Below are positions 55,642 to 63,945 of a stretch of 64,000 nucleotides of DNA, in pieces; within the stretch, counting starts at the first letter, position 1; every line of letters begins with the position of its first letter. The notes beneath the pieces are model-generated. The model saw only the letters and a list, made by a program, of their open reading frames with translations. It was not told where the DNA came from and made no database searches. The position numbers and the translations under genes are program-made. The stretch is taken from assembly GCA_963620595.1 (NCBI GenBank), contig CAVFAY010000006.1, positions 53,729 to 117,728 of the forward strand. The letters are read 5' to 3'. The DNA is from Butyricicoccus_A sp963620595. GTDB taxonomy: Bacteria > Bacillota > Clostridia > Oscillospirales > Butyricicoccaceae.

Positions 55642-57102
55642 ATGCGAATATGCCCTGGTACACTGATCACAATCCTATACCAAGCGCGTGCGGTGCAATC
55701 GCACAAATACAAGAATATCTGCAAAGGCATATTCGCTGCCTATGGTCTGGAGATTGATAACTACAGCAATACTCTTTCAAGCCATATACGTAGTGGAGCT
55801 GAGAAGCCGCCTTCAGCACTTATCGATGCTGCGCGTGAAATGTCTGCTGAAGATGTAACAGAAGGATTTCGCGTGCATGTATTAACCCATATCGCCGATA
55901 GCAAGCGAAAAGCTGTGATTCGTGCCATTCGTGCTGTGCTACGTGAAGATGATATCGAAAGAACAACTTGCATCGGCTATGAGGGTTACAACAAAGATAC
56001 CATACTAACCTACGATTCTTTTAGCGAAGCTTCTATTTTAGCATCGGTATTTCGCTATGCATTTGTTTGTACAGATAACACCGAAATGAAGAATTCCATA
56101 AAGGAAATCCCTAAGGACTTAGTAGATAGACTGATAAACTCCCATGAAGAAATCAACCTTATTCACCCACTTATCGAACAGGATGATTTTGTGCCACTGC
56201 AACGGACTTTAAAGAGTCCAATGTTTGACCGCATTTTCAAATATCAAACCTCTCTGGCAATTTCCGGATTGACTAATCCATCATCCGCAAACATATATTA
56301 TATCGATCCCATGAACTGTAAATTCCGTTTTCAGCACATGAAAGAATTTCTATTGGATAATATCGGAAACTATGTGTTTTCTCGTTCTACTATGGAGCGA
56401 ATTATAGATCGTACCAAAGACCGTTCATCTATCGGTGCGCAAGCCGTAATTCGATTCATGAGAAAGTTTGGACAGAATGCCGAGAGCATTTTGGGCGAAG
56501 TATTGTTATATGTATTTTTAGAGCAGGTATTAGACGCCCCAAAGATATTGACCAAGTTGGAAATTGATGATCAAAGCGGAGTTATTAGTAAAAGTGATGG
56601 TATCCATCTCTTAACCCATACTGACTCCGGGCAATTGTTCCACCAGCTTGTATTTGGGGCTGCTGATATCAATGGTGATCTGATAAATGCGGTAGATCGT
56701 GCCTTTGAAAAGATTACTAAGATAGAGTCAAATTACGATATCGAGCTTCGACTGGTGTACAACACCACCCAGCAAGCCATATATGGAAAAGAAGCGACCA
56801 AATTTATGGTTGAACTGATGACACCTCAGCGCGATAGAAATTACATACCTGATCTCGCCTTTGGTGCCTTCCTCGGCTATACCATCAAGCTCGAAAAACC
56901 AGAAACTGATAACATCAAATACAGAGCAGCTCTGAAGGAGCAACTTCAAAAAGACATTGCAAAAGCAGAAGCCTATATCGCACAGAAAATCCGTGATAAC
57001 GGAATGAGCGGGTACAGCTTCTATTTCTATGTATTACCTTTTAACGATGCTGATTCTGAAAAGATAAGCATTATACAAGAAATGCTGACAGGAGGGTTCT
57101 AA
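55642..57102 (+). CDS. hamA: Hachiman defence protein HamA (DUF1837 family)
   Basis: This protein is about 486 residues from ATG 55642 (TTG 55639 also possible) after AAAGGAGG. The DUF1837 domain is about residues 215-440: ILGEVLLYVFLEQVLDAPKIL, SKSDGIHLL and VDRAFEKI. The nuclease-type E-x-K expected after the beta strand is not present; the site reads HQLVFGAADINGDL. An N-terminal extension of about 200 residues is of unknown role. It is 2 bases from hamB. Function: nuclease partner of HamB sensing damaged or phage DNA. Confidence 0.87.
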   Translation: MRICPGTLITILYQARAVQSHKYKNICKGIFAAYGLEIDNYSNTLSSHIRSGAEKPPSALIDAAREMSAEDVTEGFRVHVLTHIADSKRKAVIRAIRAVLREDDIERTTCIGYEGYNKDTILTYDSFSEASILASVFRYAFVCTDNTEMKNSIKEIPKDLVDRLINSHEEINLIHPLIEQDDFVPLQRTLKSPMFDRIFKYQTSLAISGLTNPSSANIYYIDPMNCKFRFQHMKEFLLDNIGNYVFSRSTMERIIDRTKDRSSIGAQAVIRFMRKFGQNAESILGEVLLYVFLEQVLDAPKILTKLEIDDQSGVISKSDGIHLLTHTDSGQLFHQLVFGAADINGDLINAVDRAFEKITKIESNYDIELRLVYNTTQQAIYGKEATKFMVELMTPQRDRNYIPDLAFGAFLGYTIKLEKPETDNIKYRAALKEQLQKDIAKAEAYIAQKIRDNGMSGYSFYFYVLPFNDADSEKISIIQEMLTGGF

Positions 57103-57104
57103 GC

Positions 57105-59735
57105 ATGCAGATACCAAGAGATGCCACCCTGGCAGAAGCCCTTTACCGGGATATTGATAAAAATGATTATCTACAGGAAATCTATTCAAATCTCTTGTAC
57201 AACTATTCCATAAAACTGTTTGGACTTGACCGCAAATTACGTGAAATTCCAGTCCATCATGCGCTGCGCTTTGCTGATTTACTTTCAAAGTCCACATACG
57301 GACCAACAATCGATAGAGATCGTCTCTGGGGACAGGAACTCGCAATTTTACTGCGTTTTATCTATCCTGAAGACGCAGCCGTGAAGTATTATCTTGGATC
57401 AGTGCTATCTTCTGTCGGAAATTATCGCGGTTTAGACTCCGCTACCGTTAATGGGTATAATAGCGTCGACGTATTCGACCAGCTATATTATGGCTATGAT
57501 CAAGATGAACATAAAGTTCCCGGCGAGGATTTCTTTTTCTTTCATGACCAGAAGCGCGTATACGACAATCTTTCCAATAAGTTCTTTAGCTACTCAGGAC
57601 CAACCTCTATGGGTAAATCTTTTGTAATCCAGACCTATATCAAGCAGCAGATTGAACAGGGATCGACGCTGAACTATGCTATTCTTGTTCCTACAAAAGC
57701 TCTTATCAACGAGGTCCGATCCAGTATTATCAATAGTCTTCAGGATAAATTGAAGGCTCATAATTATCGTGTTATAAGTGCTGTCGGCGATTTGGCTTTG
57801 AAACAGGATCATCATTTCATTTTTGTAATGACACCAGAGCGCCTCCTTCATATGATGATAGAGCGAACAAACATTACCATTGATTTTCTCTTCATTGACG
57901 AAGCTCATAAGATCTCCGATCGTGGCGGTCGAAGCACATATTATTACAAGGTTTTGACTCAGTTGAACAAGACGAGCCATCTGCCAACAGTAATATTTGC
58001 GTCACCCAACATTCCAAATCCAGAGGTTTACTTGCGTATCATTCCAGGGATAAAGCCATCGGAAATGAAAAAGCTTGCATCCAAATTTACGCCTGTTTGC
58101 CAGTTCAAGTATTACCTGGATATTCCTTCTCGCAAGGGATTCATTTTCAACGACTACACCAAGGAGAAGGATTTCTTATATAACATACCTCCTACAGACG
58201 GCCTTCCTGAAATTGTGAAAACAGTAGGCGCATCCAAGCAGAATCTTGTGTATTGCAGCTCTCGCAGAAATGTCGTAGATTATGCAGTAGAGTATGCAAA
58301 AGATATTACCCCCATAGACGATGACCGCCTAAGAACACTAGCTCAAGATATTCGAGATGAAGTCCACAAGGAGTGTTTCTTGGCAGACTTAGTTTTACGA
58401 GGCGTCGCATACCATGTAGGTTCTCTTCCTGCTAATATTAGATTACGAATTGAACGTGCCTTTGAAGAAGGTGCGCTACGTACAATCTTCTGTACCAGTA
58501 CACTCGTTGAAGGTGTTAATCTTCCGGCTGATAACCTCTTTATTACCAGCTACAAAGATGGTCGTGCTAACATGGATGAGGTAGAGTTCCGTAACTTGGT
58601 AGGACGTGTCGGTCGCATCAAATACAACCTTTACGGTAATGCGTACCTAATTCGACTGAATGATACCCTTAAAGAAGATCAGTTTATGAAACTTCTAAAG
58701 TCAGATGTCCCTCCTCAGGAACTTTCTCTGGAAATCAAAAAGAACCATCAAAACTTTGCTACCGTAATTAGCGATCTAACATCCGGTGATGTGACACTAA
58801 CCAAGAGTCACGAAGTTGCCTCTGAAGAAGATTTTGATGCATTAAGAAAGTTTGCACTTATCCTGACTCGTGATATTGCAACAGACAGCATGAGTCCGGT
58901 TCGCAGCGCATTTGAACCATATCTCAATGCGAAAAAAATTCAGCGTATCAAAGAATTTTTTCCAGAAGATAAAACGAGTGATGATATAACATTATCATAT
59001 GATCAATATGATAATCTCCAAGATTTCATTGCTGATCCGGAGAAAGGTCATTATCCAGTTCTCGTCGGAGCCGATGATCAAGTTGACTTCGAAAAAGTAG
59101 TACAGTTTCTTCTGTCACTTCGGACCATATTCCGTTGGGAAGAATATGAACGTGAAACACTTGGAAAACCGCAGTATATCCAAAATGATGGAAAGCCCGG
59201 TGGCATTCTCAGGTGGTACGCTACAATTCTTCTCCGCTGGATTCGTGGTAACGGCTTACGTACCATCATCCATTATGCTATTGATTATAAAGAAAAGCAT
59301 CCTCAAACAGGAGTATGGCTTGGTCGCGTACAAATTGATGCTACTTATGACCCTAAGAACCAGTATCATAAAAATTATGTCATCGCTGAAACTTTAAGCA
59401 CAATTGAGAATGTACTCCTGTTTAGCATCTCGAATTATTTCAGGAAATTCTCGCTTGAGTATAAAGCTCAACATAATGTTGAGAATTTTACAAATGACTG
59501 GTATGAGTATGTTGAATATGGAACTACCAATCCACTAACAATTTTTCTGCAGCAGGTTGGCTTTTCCCGCGAATCCTCAATCTTCCTGCAGAAGATCAAA
59601 AACAAACGCAAGTACATCATTGAAAATGATGCTGACATCAAGATCAAAAAAGATGTCCTGTCTTGTGGTAATATCGGTGTTGAAACCGAAGCACAGGATA
59701 TACAGTTTAATATGCCAGAGCTATTCGTTAACTAA
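57105..59735 (+). CDS. hamB: Hachiman defence helicase HamB
   Basis: This is an 876-residue SF2 helicase. Walker A is SYSGPTSMGKSF, motif II DFLFIDEAHKISDRGG, later motifs VYCSSRRNVVDYA, CTSTLVEGVNLPADN and LVGRVGRI. It starts MQIPRDATLAEALYRDIDKN. Directly after hamA (2 bases gap), as in known Hachiman operons. It is thought to hold HamA and release it on meeting DNA ends. It is intact, and terminated at 59746. Confidence 0.93.
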   Translation: MQIPRDATLAEALYRDIDKNDYLQEIYSNLLYNYSIKLFGLDRKLREIPVHHALRFADLLSKSTYGPTIDRDRLWGQELAILLRFIYPEDAAVKYYLGSVLSSVGNYRGLDSATVNGYNSVDVFDQLYYGYDQDEHKVPGEDFFFFHDQKRVYDNLSNKFFSYSGPTSMGKSFVIQTYIKQQIEQGSTLNYAILVPTKALINEVRSSIINSLQDKLKAHNYRVISAVGDLALKQDHHFIFVMTPERLLHMMIERTNITIDFLFIDEAHKISDRGGRSTYYYKVLTQLNKTSHLPTVIFASPNIPNPEVYLRIIPGIKPSEMKKLASKFTPVCQFKYYLDIPSRKGFIFNDYTKEKDFLYNIPPTDGLPEIVKTVGASKQNLVYCSSRRNVVDYAVEYAKDITPIDDDRLRTLAQDIRDEVHKECFLADLVLRGVAYHVGSLPANIRLRIERAFEEGALRTIFCTSTLVEGVNLPADNLFITSYKDGRANMDEVEFRNLVGRVGRIKYNLYGNAYLIRLNDTLKEDQFMKLLKSDVPPQELSLEIKKNHQNFATVISDLTSGDVTLTKSHEVASEEDFDALRKFALILTRDIATDSMSPVRSAFEPYLNAKKIQRIKEFFPEDKTSDDITLSYDQYDNLQDFIADPEKGHYPVLVGADDQVDFEKVVQFLLSLRTIFRWEEYERETLGKPQYIQNDGKPGGILRWYATILLRWIRGNGLRTIIHYAIDYKEKHPQTGVWLGRVQIDATYDPKNQYHKNYVIAETLSTIENVLLFSISNYFRKFSLEYKAQHNVENFTNDWYEYVEYGTTNPLTIFLQQVGFSRESSIFLQKIKNKRKYIIENDADIKIKKDVLSCGNIGVETEAQDIQFNMPELFVN

Positions 59736-59745
59736 GTTATTCTGG

Positions 59746-59779
59746 GAGCTCTCTGCTTTATGCAGAGAGCTCTTTTTTT
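59746..59779 (+). terminator. Terminator of the defence island
   Basis: GAGCTCTCTGC pairs perfectly with GCAGAGAGCTC around a 5-base loop, followed by seven T. Confidence 0.95.
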
Positions 59780-59851
59780 ATGCATTTTTCAGAGATTTTG
59801 TTTTTCCCAACGCTGTCCCAAATCACCCCAACAGTGTCCCAAGTGGTCTTA

Positions 59852-59880
59852 TTTAGAACAGTCCACCATTTCGGTATGAT
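59852..59880 (+). promoter_or_regulatory. Probable promoter of the 60106 regulator
   Basis: TTTAGA, 17-base spacer, TATGAT. The stretch 59780-60032 has no other gene. It contains the word GTGTCCCAA twice and an inverted repeat CCTCTTCAG / CTGAAGAGG (59947-59955 and 59993-60001) that could form a regulatory structure in the leader. Confidence 0.4.
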
Positions 59881-60032
59881 AGAAGTGTCTTCAGGAGATG
59901 TCCTGCAGATAGTGTAATTCATCAACAATGTTGCCCCGATCAGGCACCTCTTCAGAGCATCGCTGATGAAGTAATAATGATCAAACCAGCGCCTGAAGAG
60001 GCTGGTTGCACATTCGGAATGGAGACATCCTT

Positions 60033-60134
60033 ATGAGCAACCATAACTGGTGGAAATTGAATATCAAACTCTCCATTCCGGCTTCGGCTAAAGGAGAGCC
60101 ACGATATGACAATTTCCGTAAACATCACCTCTAA
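60033..60134 (+). CDS. Possible 33-residue leader peptide
   Basis: ATG 60033 reads MSNHNWWKLNIKLSIPASAK, then GEPRYDNFRKHHL and a stop, overlapping the next gene by 29 bases. It has a weak ribosome site. It may couple translation to the regulator. Low confidence. Confidence 0.35.
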   Translation: MSNHNWWKLNIKLSIPASAKGEPRYDNFRKHHL

Positions 60135-60705
60135 TGACAATGAGCAGTATTCCATTCCGATGGAGGTAACTGCCGAGACAATCCGTGATTTTGATATCAA
60201 ACGAGCCGATATCGTCCCTGCTAAGATTGGCAACAAGATCGTCAGCGCTATCATGGTACCCTGTACCATGGAGCAGTACTACGCTTACATGCGCCCTATC
60301 TGGGCAGAAATGCAGCGTGAGGAACGTTCCCGCAGATGCATGGTGTCCAATGGTCGCGGCAGCCTCAAGCGCTGCGAAGACGACTGCAAGAAATGCGATC
60401 GTCTGAAGAACGGCAATGTGCTCTCTCTGGATCGTTTCTACAAAGAAAACAATCTGGAGTTTAACGAGCCGGCCGACGATAAGTCCGAGATTATCCTTGC
60501 ACTCGCCACTCTGGAAAATCTGATTACAAAGCTGAATTCCATCAATCCGATCTACGGAAGCGTCATCAAGATGCTCTATGATGGACTCAGCCAGAGAGCC
60601 ATTGCAGTTGCCCTTGGCAAGCCTAACTCCACTACGCAGGATCTGATCCGAAAGGCCAGACTTGAAGCACAGCGTATCGTATCCCGAGAAGATCTGTATA
60701 GATAA
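60106..60705 (+). CDS. Phage/element helix-turn-helix regulator (sigma-like)
   Basis: This 199-residue protein starts after AAGGAGAGCC. The N-terminal part has a cysteine cluster (RRCMVSNGRGSLKRCEDDCKKC) that could bind metal. The C-terminal end is a sigma-70 region 4-like HTH: LYDGLSQRAIAVALGKPNSTTQDLIRKARLEAQR. It is likely a transcription regulator of the element. Its own start overlaps the small leader frame. Confidence 0.65.
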   Translation: MTISVNITSNDNEQYSIPMEVTAETIRDFDIKRADIVPAKIGNKIVSAIMVPCTMEQYYAYMRPIWAEMQREERSRRCMVSNGRGSLKRCEDDCKKCDRLKNGNVLSLDRFYKENNLEFNEPADDKSEIILALATLENLITKLNSINPIYGSVIKMLYDGLSQRAIAVALGKPNSTTQDLIRKARLEAQRIVSREDLYR

Positions 60706-60779
60706 CCGGGAAAAGTAGTATGACTTTGGCAGCAGTTCCTATATGGTTCCGCTGCCAGCACACCATCTCCGTGCTAAAA

Positions 60780-60830
60780 AAGGTGCCTCGCTACCTGATA
60801 TTTGCCAGTAGCGAGGCGTCACCTTTATTT
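60780..60830. terminator. Bidirectional terminator
   Basis: GGTGcCTCGCTAC pairs with GTAGCGAGGcgtCACC. T-runs follow on both strands (TTTATTT on plus, TTTTTT on minus). It lies between the convergent regulator and YaaC genes. A second hairpin (GGCAGC / GCTGCC) is at about 60728-60756. Confidence 0.85.
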
Positions 60831-60875
60831 GATGATTGATTTTTGCTACGTGATTATACCCATATCAGCAAAAAA

Positions 60876-61925
60876 TCACTTTCTGTAACCAGTACACATA
60901 ATATCTTCGCCGGTAATTTCACAACCAATTTCATCAACAAACTGGTCAAGCGCATTATTGATAAACTCATGAATTAACCAGTTCTGTTTAGATTTCATAT
61001 ATTTATTAAACAGCTTAGGGTTATATCTTACCAGTTCACTTAGCCAATGAAAGATGCTGAATACCAATACAGCTGACGGAGCAAATTCAAGGTCTTCATT
61101 TCCTGCTACCTGTTTTTTTATATACCATAATTTACTCTCCCCATAAATATAGAACAAATATCTTCTAACCTTCTCATGGTACTTACCCAATAATTTCTTT
61201 CTCTCATCAATTGGCTTATGAATATCCCAATTAAAACGTTTTTTCATGCGAAGAGTATAAGTATCCGTGACTCCAAGATCATGCTCAAACCTAGTCGGTA
61301 AAGACTTCAAGGCTTTACTATTAGCATATCTTCCACTAACCTCAAATTTAACCCAAGCTTCCTTTGAATTATCCTTTTTTACAAACACAAGTTTAGATAT
61401 CGGCACAAAAATCTCAGGTTTGGAGAAAGTAATGCAATACGCTCTATGGATGCATGGAATATTATAAAACAGTTCTGCCATAGAATATTGTCCCGTTTTC
61501 ATATTGAATCCGTAATATCTGGCCAATTCCGGAAGCACACCTGCTCCTTTTACTGCCGTACAAGCTTCTTTAAGATTAGTTTTTTCACTGTCATTGCGTA
61601 CAGATGATATTCCATGATTCTTTAATTTTTTATCACCAACCCCTTTATATCGCAGCAATGCTTTTGCTGCATTCAAAGTGCAATAATATGATGTTAACGG
61701 ACAAGCGGAGTCCGGCAGTGCTTTGGACGCAAGATAAAAACTATGTGCTTGTTCCCAGTAAAATAGAGCATCACTTGCCCCTGCCATTGATTGACGTTTC
61801 AGAAATAGAGAAACATATTCCCAGCATGAATCCGTAAGTATAGTTTTACTTCCATATTTAGGGTTATTGACTGATTTCATGAGTTCACATGATTTGTTGT
61901 TGATACAAATCTCTTTAAAAGCCAC
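60876..61925 (-). CDS. YaaC-family protein
   Basis: This 349-residue protein matches YaaC-like proteins. Blocks: DALFYWEQAHSFYLASKALPD and PLTSYYCTLNAAKALLRYKG. A helical domain near residues 60-100 looks HEPN-like but no R-x4-6-H motif is clearly visible. C-terminal block AVLVFSIFHWLSELVRYNP. Biochemical function is unknown. It lies 17 bases downstream of the SRA-like gene, in one operon. A partner role in defence is inferred from context. Confidence 0.75.
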   Translation of the reverse strand: MAFKEICINNKSCELMKSVNNPKYGSKTILTDSCWEYVSLFLKRQSMAGASDALFYWEQAHSFYLASKALPDSACPLTSYYCTLNAAKALLRYKGVGDKKLKNHGISSVRNDSEKTNLKEACTAVKGAGVLPELARYYGFNMKTGQYSMAELFYNIPCIHRAYCITFSKPEIFVPISKLVFVKKDNSKEAWVKFEVSGRYANSKALKSLPTRFEHDLGVTDTYTLRMKKRFNWDIHKPIDERKKLLGKYHEKVRRYLFYIYGESKLWYIKKQVAGNEDLEFAPSAVLVFSIFHWLSELVRYNPKLFNKYMKSKQNWLIHEFINNALDQFVDEIGCEITGEDIMCTGYRK

Positions 61926-61942
61926 GATTTTTCACTCTTTCT

Positions 61943-62707
61943 TTAAATAAATTCCATCAACTTATTTTGGATACAAACTTCATATCCCAGCTTCTTTTCT
62001 CCTACGTCATCGAACGAAACAGTGATAATGGTATTTGAAATTCCGGTAATTGTTCCTTCACCATAAGATTTATGTTTGACCTGTTTACCGACAATATCTG
62101 CCGGAATAATTACCGCAGGCTTTGATGGCGCCTGAGGAACAACAGGAACCTGCGTCTGTATTTTGGCAGTACCTTTCTTTCTGTTTATTTTTTGTTCTGC
62201 CTGCAACCTAACGTACTCTGCATTGACATTCTTGCCGCGTGCCTTATAGTCATCCATATCCTTAAATACAAACATCTCCGGTTTCTTTACATTGTTTTCT
62301 GGGACCGGACATATGGGGAACATCCAAACCTTGCGATCATTTCCATCTATATCGGGCTGTATAGCAACATAAGGCTTTGAAACAAGCTCAATCCTGCCAC
62401 AATAAATATAGTCGCCCGGTTCCATAACTTCAAACAAATGAATATCAACGCCGTTCCGTCCGCAACCTGCCAACGTAGCATTCTGGGCCCAATGGATATC
62501 CTGATCACCGGACTTTCCCATGCCTGTATAATGGAGGATGCCACCAATCCATTTATCATGATAAATGCCCTTTGTATAATCGGAAACAATCACCAAAGTA
62601 TTTGTAGTTTTTGATCGGCGCATACCACCCATATTACCACACTTAAAGATTTCGACAATTTCACTATTTTTCAGTATTTGCCCGATTTCTAAACCAGGAT
62701 TAAACAT
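61943..62707 (-). CDS. SRA-like modified-DNA reader with Tudor-like C-terminus
   Basis: This protein is about 254 residues from ATG 62707 (AGAGGTGAG upstream). Residues about 1-130 match the ScoMcrA-type SRA domain: YTKGIYHDKWIGGILHYTGMG and VDIHLFEVMEPGDYIYCGR. It reads modified bases such as 5-methylcytosine or hydroxymethylcytosine. A linker with Q/P runs (VPVVPQAPSKPA) follows. The C-terminal 55 residues (VGKQVKHKSYGEGTITGISN) resemble the Tudor tail of UvrD/PcrA. No nuclease domain is present. Effector is probably the YaaC partner or another protein. Confidence 0.75.
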   Translation of the reverse strand: MFNPGLEIGQILKNSEIVEIFKCGNMGGMRRSKTTNTLVIVSDYTKGIYHDKWIGGILHYTGMGKSGDQDIHWAQNATLAGCGRNGVDIHLFEVMEPGDYIYCGRIELVSKPYVAIQPDIDGNDRKVWMFPICPVPENNVKKPEMFVFKDMDDYKARGKNVNAEYVRLQAEQKINRKKGTAKIQTQVPVVPQAPSKPAVIIPADIVGKQVKHKSYGEGTITGISNTIITVSFDDVGEKKLGYEVCIQNKLMEFI

Positions 62708-62806
62708 GTACCATCTCACCTCTTATTTTCTTTATCCGACACATTTTTACAGTTACATTATATGTCAGGCTGTGAATCAAATCAATATTATCTGTAGGCA
62801 TTGCAC

Positions 62807-62865
62807 AAAAAAAGTGCGAGCTTCTGAATCTCTGCTCCGCTGGAGCGTCAAGATTAGAAGCTCGC
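62807..62865 (-). terminator. Terminator of the right-end excisionase gene
   Basis: On the minus strand GCGAGCTTCT and AGAAGCTCGC pair around a 30-base loop that itself contains GCTCC/GGAGC, followed by ACTTTTTTT. It ends transcription from 63163. Confidence 0.85.
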
Positions 62866-62911
62866 CAATGTCTCACGAACCGTATTTCAGTCGTAGACCT
62901 TCTGCCGCTGA

Positions 62912-63163
62912 CTACTTAAACTCTTTTTCACCACTTTCCATAAACGCAATCACATATTCTTCAAACCGAGGTCTGACGATGAGATAGCGATTGCCCATAA
63001 AAATGGCAAAATCGCTGAGATGATTCTCTGCCAGACGCCGCATCTGTTTTGTTCCAATTCCAAAGTATTTAGCGGCCTCCGGAACCGTGATCAGGAACTT
63101 CTCTTGGATCGGGACTGATTGCTCCCGTCCACGTGTAGTAGGTGTGAATTTTTCGTTTTCCAT
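62912..63163 (-). CDS. Excisionase-like protein at the right end
   Basis: This protein is about 83 residues from ATG 63163 after GGAGGATTCAGTA. It has LITVPEAAKYFGIGTKQMRRLAENH then MGNRYLIVRPRFEEYVIAF, close to the left-end Xis. No integrase lies next to it; a terminator follows. It may be the remnant of another element, or an excision regulator at the right end. Confidence 0.82.
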   Translation of the reverse strand: MENEKFTPTTRGREQSVPIQEKFLITVPEAAKYFGIGTKQMRRLAENHLSDFAIFMGNRYLIVRPRFEEYVIAFMESGEKEFK

Positions 63164-63314
63164 TACTGAATCCTCCTGCAAAATAGTACCTCAAGGGTCA
63201 TCATATATTCCCGTACAACGCCCTGAAAGTCAACTGCTATTGCAGGAATATCACTGTTCCGATCTGTAGAAGATTTCGGAAGAAAACCGCCTGCACTTGT
63301 CTATAAAACGAACA

Positions 63315-63355
63315 AGCCTCGGCGCTTAAAATCCGGATGGATCAAGCCCGAGGCT
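63315..63355. repeat. Inverted repeat near the right end
   Basis: AGCCTCGG and CCGAGGCT are separated by 25 bases. It lies in the gene-free stretch 63164-63490, which also holds the CGTAGTCAAA copy at 63391. Function is unknown; it could be a terminator or a protein-binding site. Confidence 0.4.
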
Positions 63356-63390
63356 GTAGTTCTACACTATTGTTTCTATCTTTCCTCATT

Positions 63391-63407
63391 CGTAGTCAAA
63401 GGGTAGT
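63391..63407. repeat. CGTAGTCAAA-type repeat near the right end
   Basis: CGTAGTCAAA at 63391-63400 is followed by GGTAGTC, an 11-base period like the left-end pair. It may be an integrase arm site. Confidence 0.45.
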
Positions 63408-63491
63408 CTTGGTTTTGAAAAATGGGCACGCACTGCCGCAGAATACCCCATTATGCGCCGCAATTCCGCACACGGCGAAAACGTCACAACG

Positions 63492-63664
63492 TGTTGCCGT
63501 GGCAGACGAAAAGTATTTTAACCATTTGAATTTTCCTTTCTGCAATGCCCTAAAGTGCCGTAATTTGCGCTGTTTTGCGCCTTATGCCGCGATTTGCGAG
63601 ATGCACATAATTCTGTCAAAATCCCGTTTACAGCGCAAAATGAGGCAAATCAGTGCAGCAATCG
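63492..63664. repeat. Right flanking direct repeat of the integrated element (attR candidate)
   Basis: This is the matching copy of 7651-7824. It carries the first 12 codons of a phosphatase gene with a silent Lys change and Ile to Val in the start region. The long stretch after that is identical to the left copy, with one missing G. Confidence 0.85.
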
Positions 63665-63840
63665 AAAAGATCAAAAGCGAAACCCATGAGCCGCCGGATT
63701 TTACCGCTGAGATCATACGCTGCAAAAATTTTTCCGAACTTTCCCGACAGGAAAAGCAGCAAATCATAGCGAAACTCATAAAAAAAATCACTATCCACAA
63801 GGATAGTGATTTAAGAGTTGCAGCGATAGAAACAAAATAC
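63665..63840 (+). pseudogene. Possible serine-recombinase C-terminal remnant
   Basis: The frame reads PPDFTAEIIRCKNFSELSRQ, then EKQQIIAKLIKKITIHKDSD. The pattern E-L-S-x-x-x-x-x-x-x-L-I-x-K-I-x-x-H resembles the last helix region of large serine recombinases. The rest is absent, and the left end continues from the repeat. It may be an older insertion scar at the same target. Tentative. Confidence 0.35.
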
Positions 63841-63868
63841 CACGCTATGTTCTCTACCACTGCGCAAC

Positions 63869-63942
63869 TGGAGGTGCCACCCAGAATCGAACTGGGGATC
63901 AAGGAGTTGCAGTCCACTGCCTTACCGCTTGGCTATGGCACC
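63869..63942 (-). tRNA. tRNA-Cys (GCA)
   Basis: 74 bases including CCA. The anticodon loop CTGCAAC carries GCA. The acceptor stem GGTGCCA pairs with TGGCACC, followed by T and CCA. The T-loop TTCGATTC is standard. It ends 3 bases from tRNA-Gly. Confidence 0.95.
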
Positions 63943-63945
63943 GTA

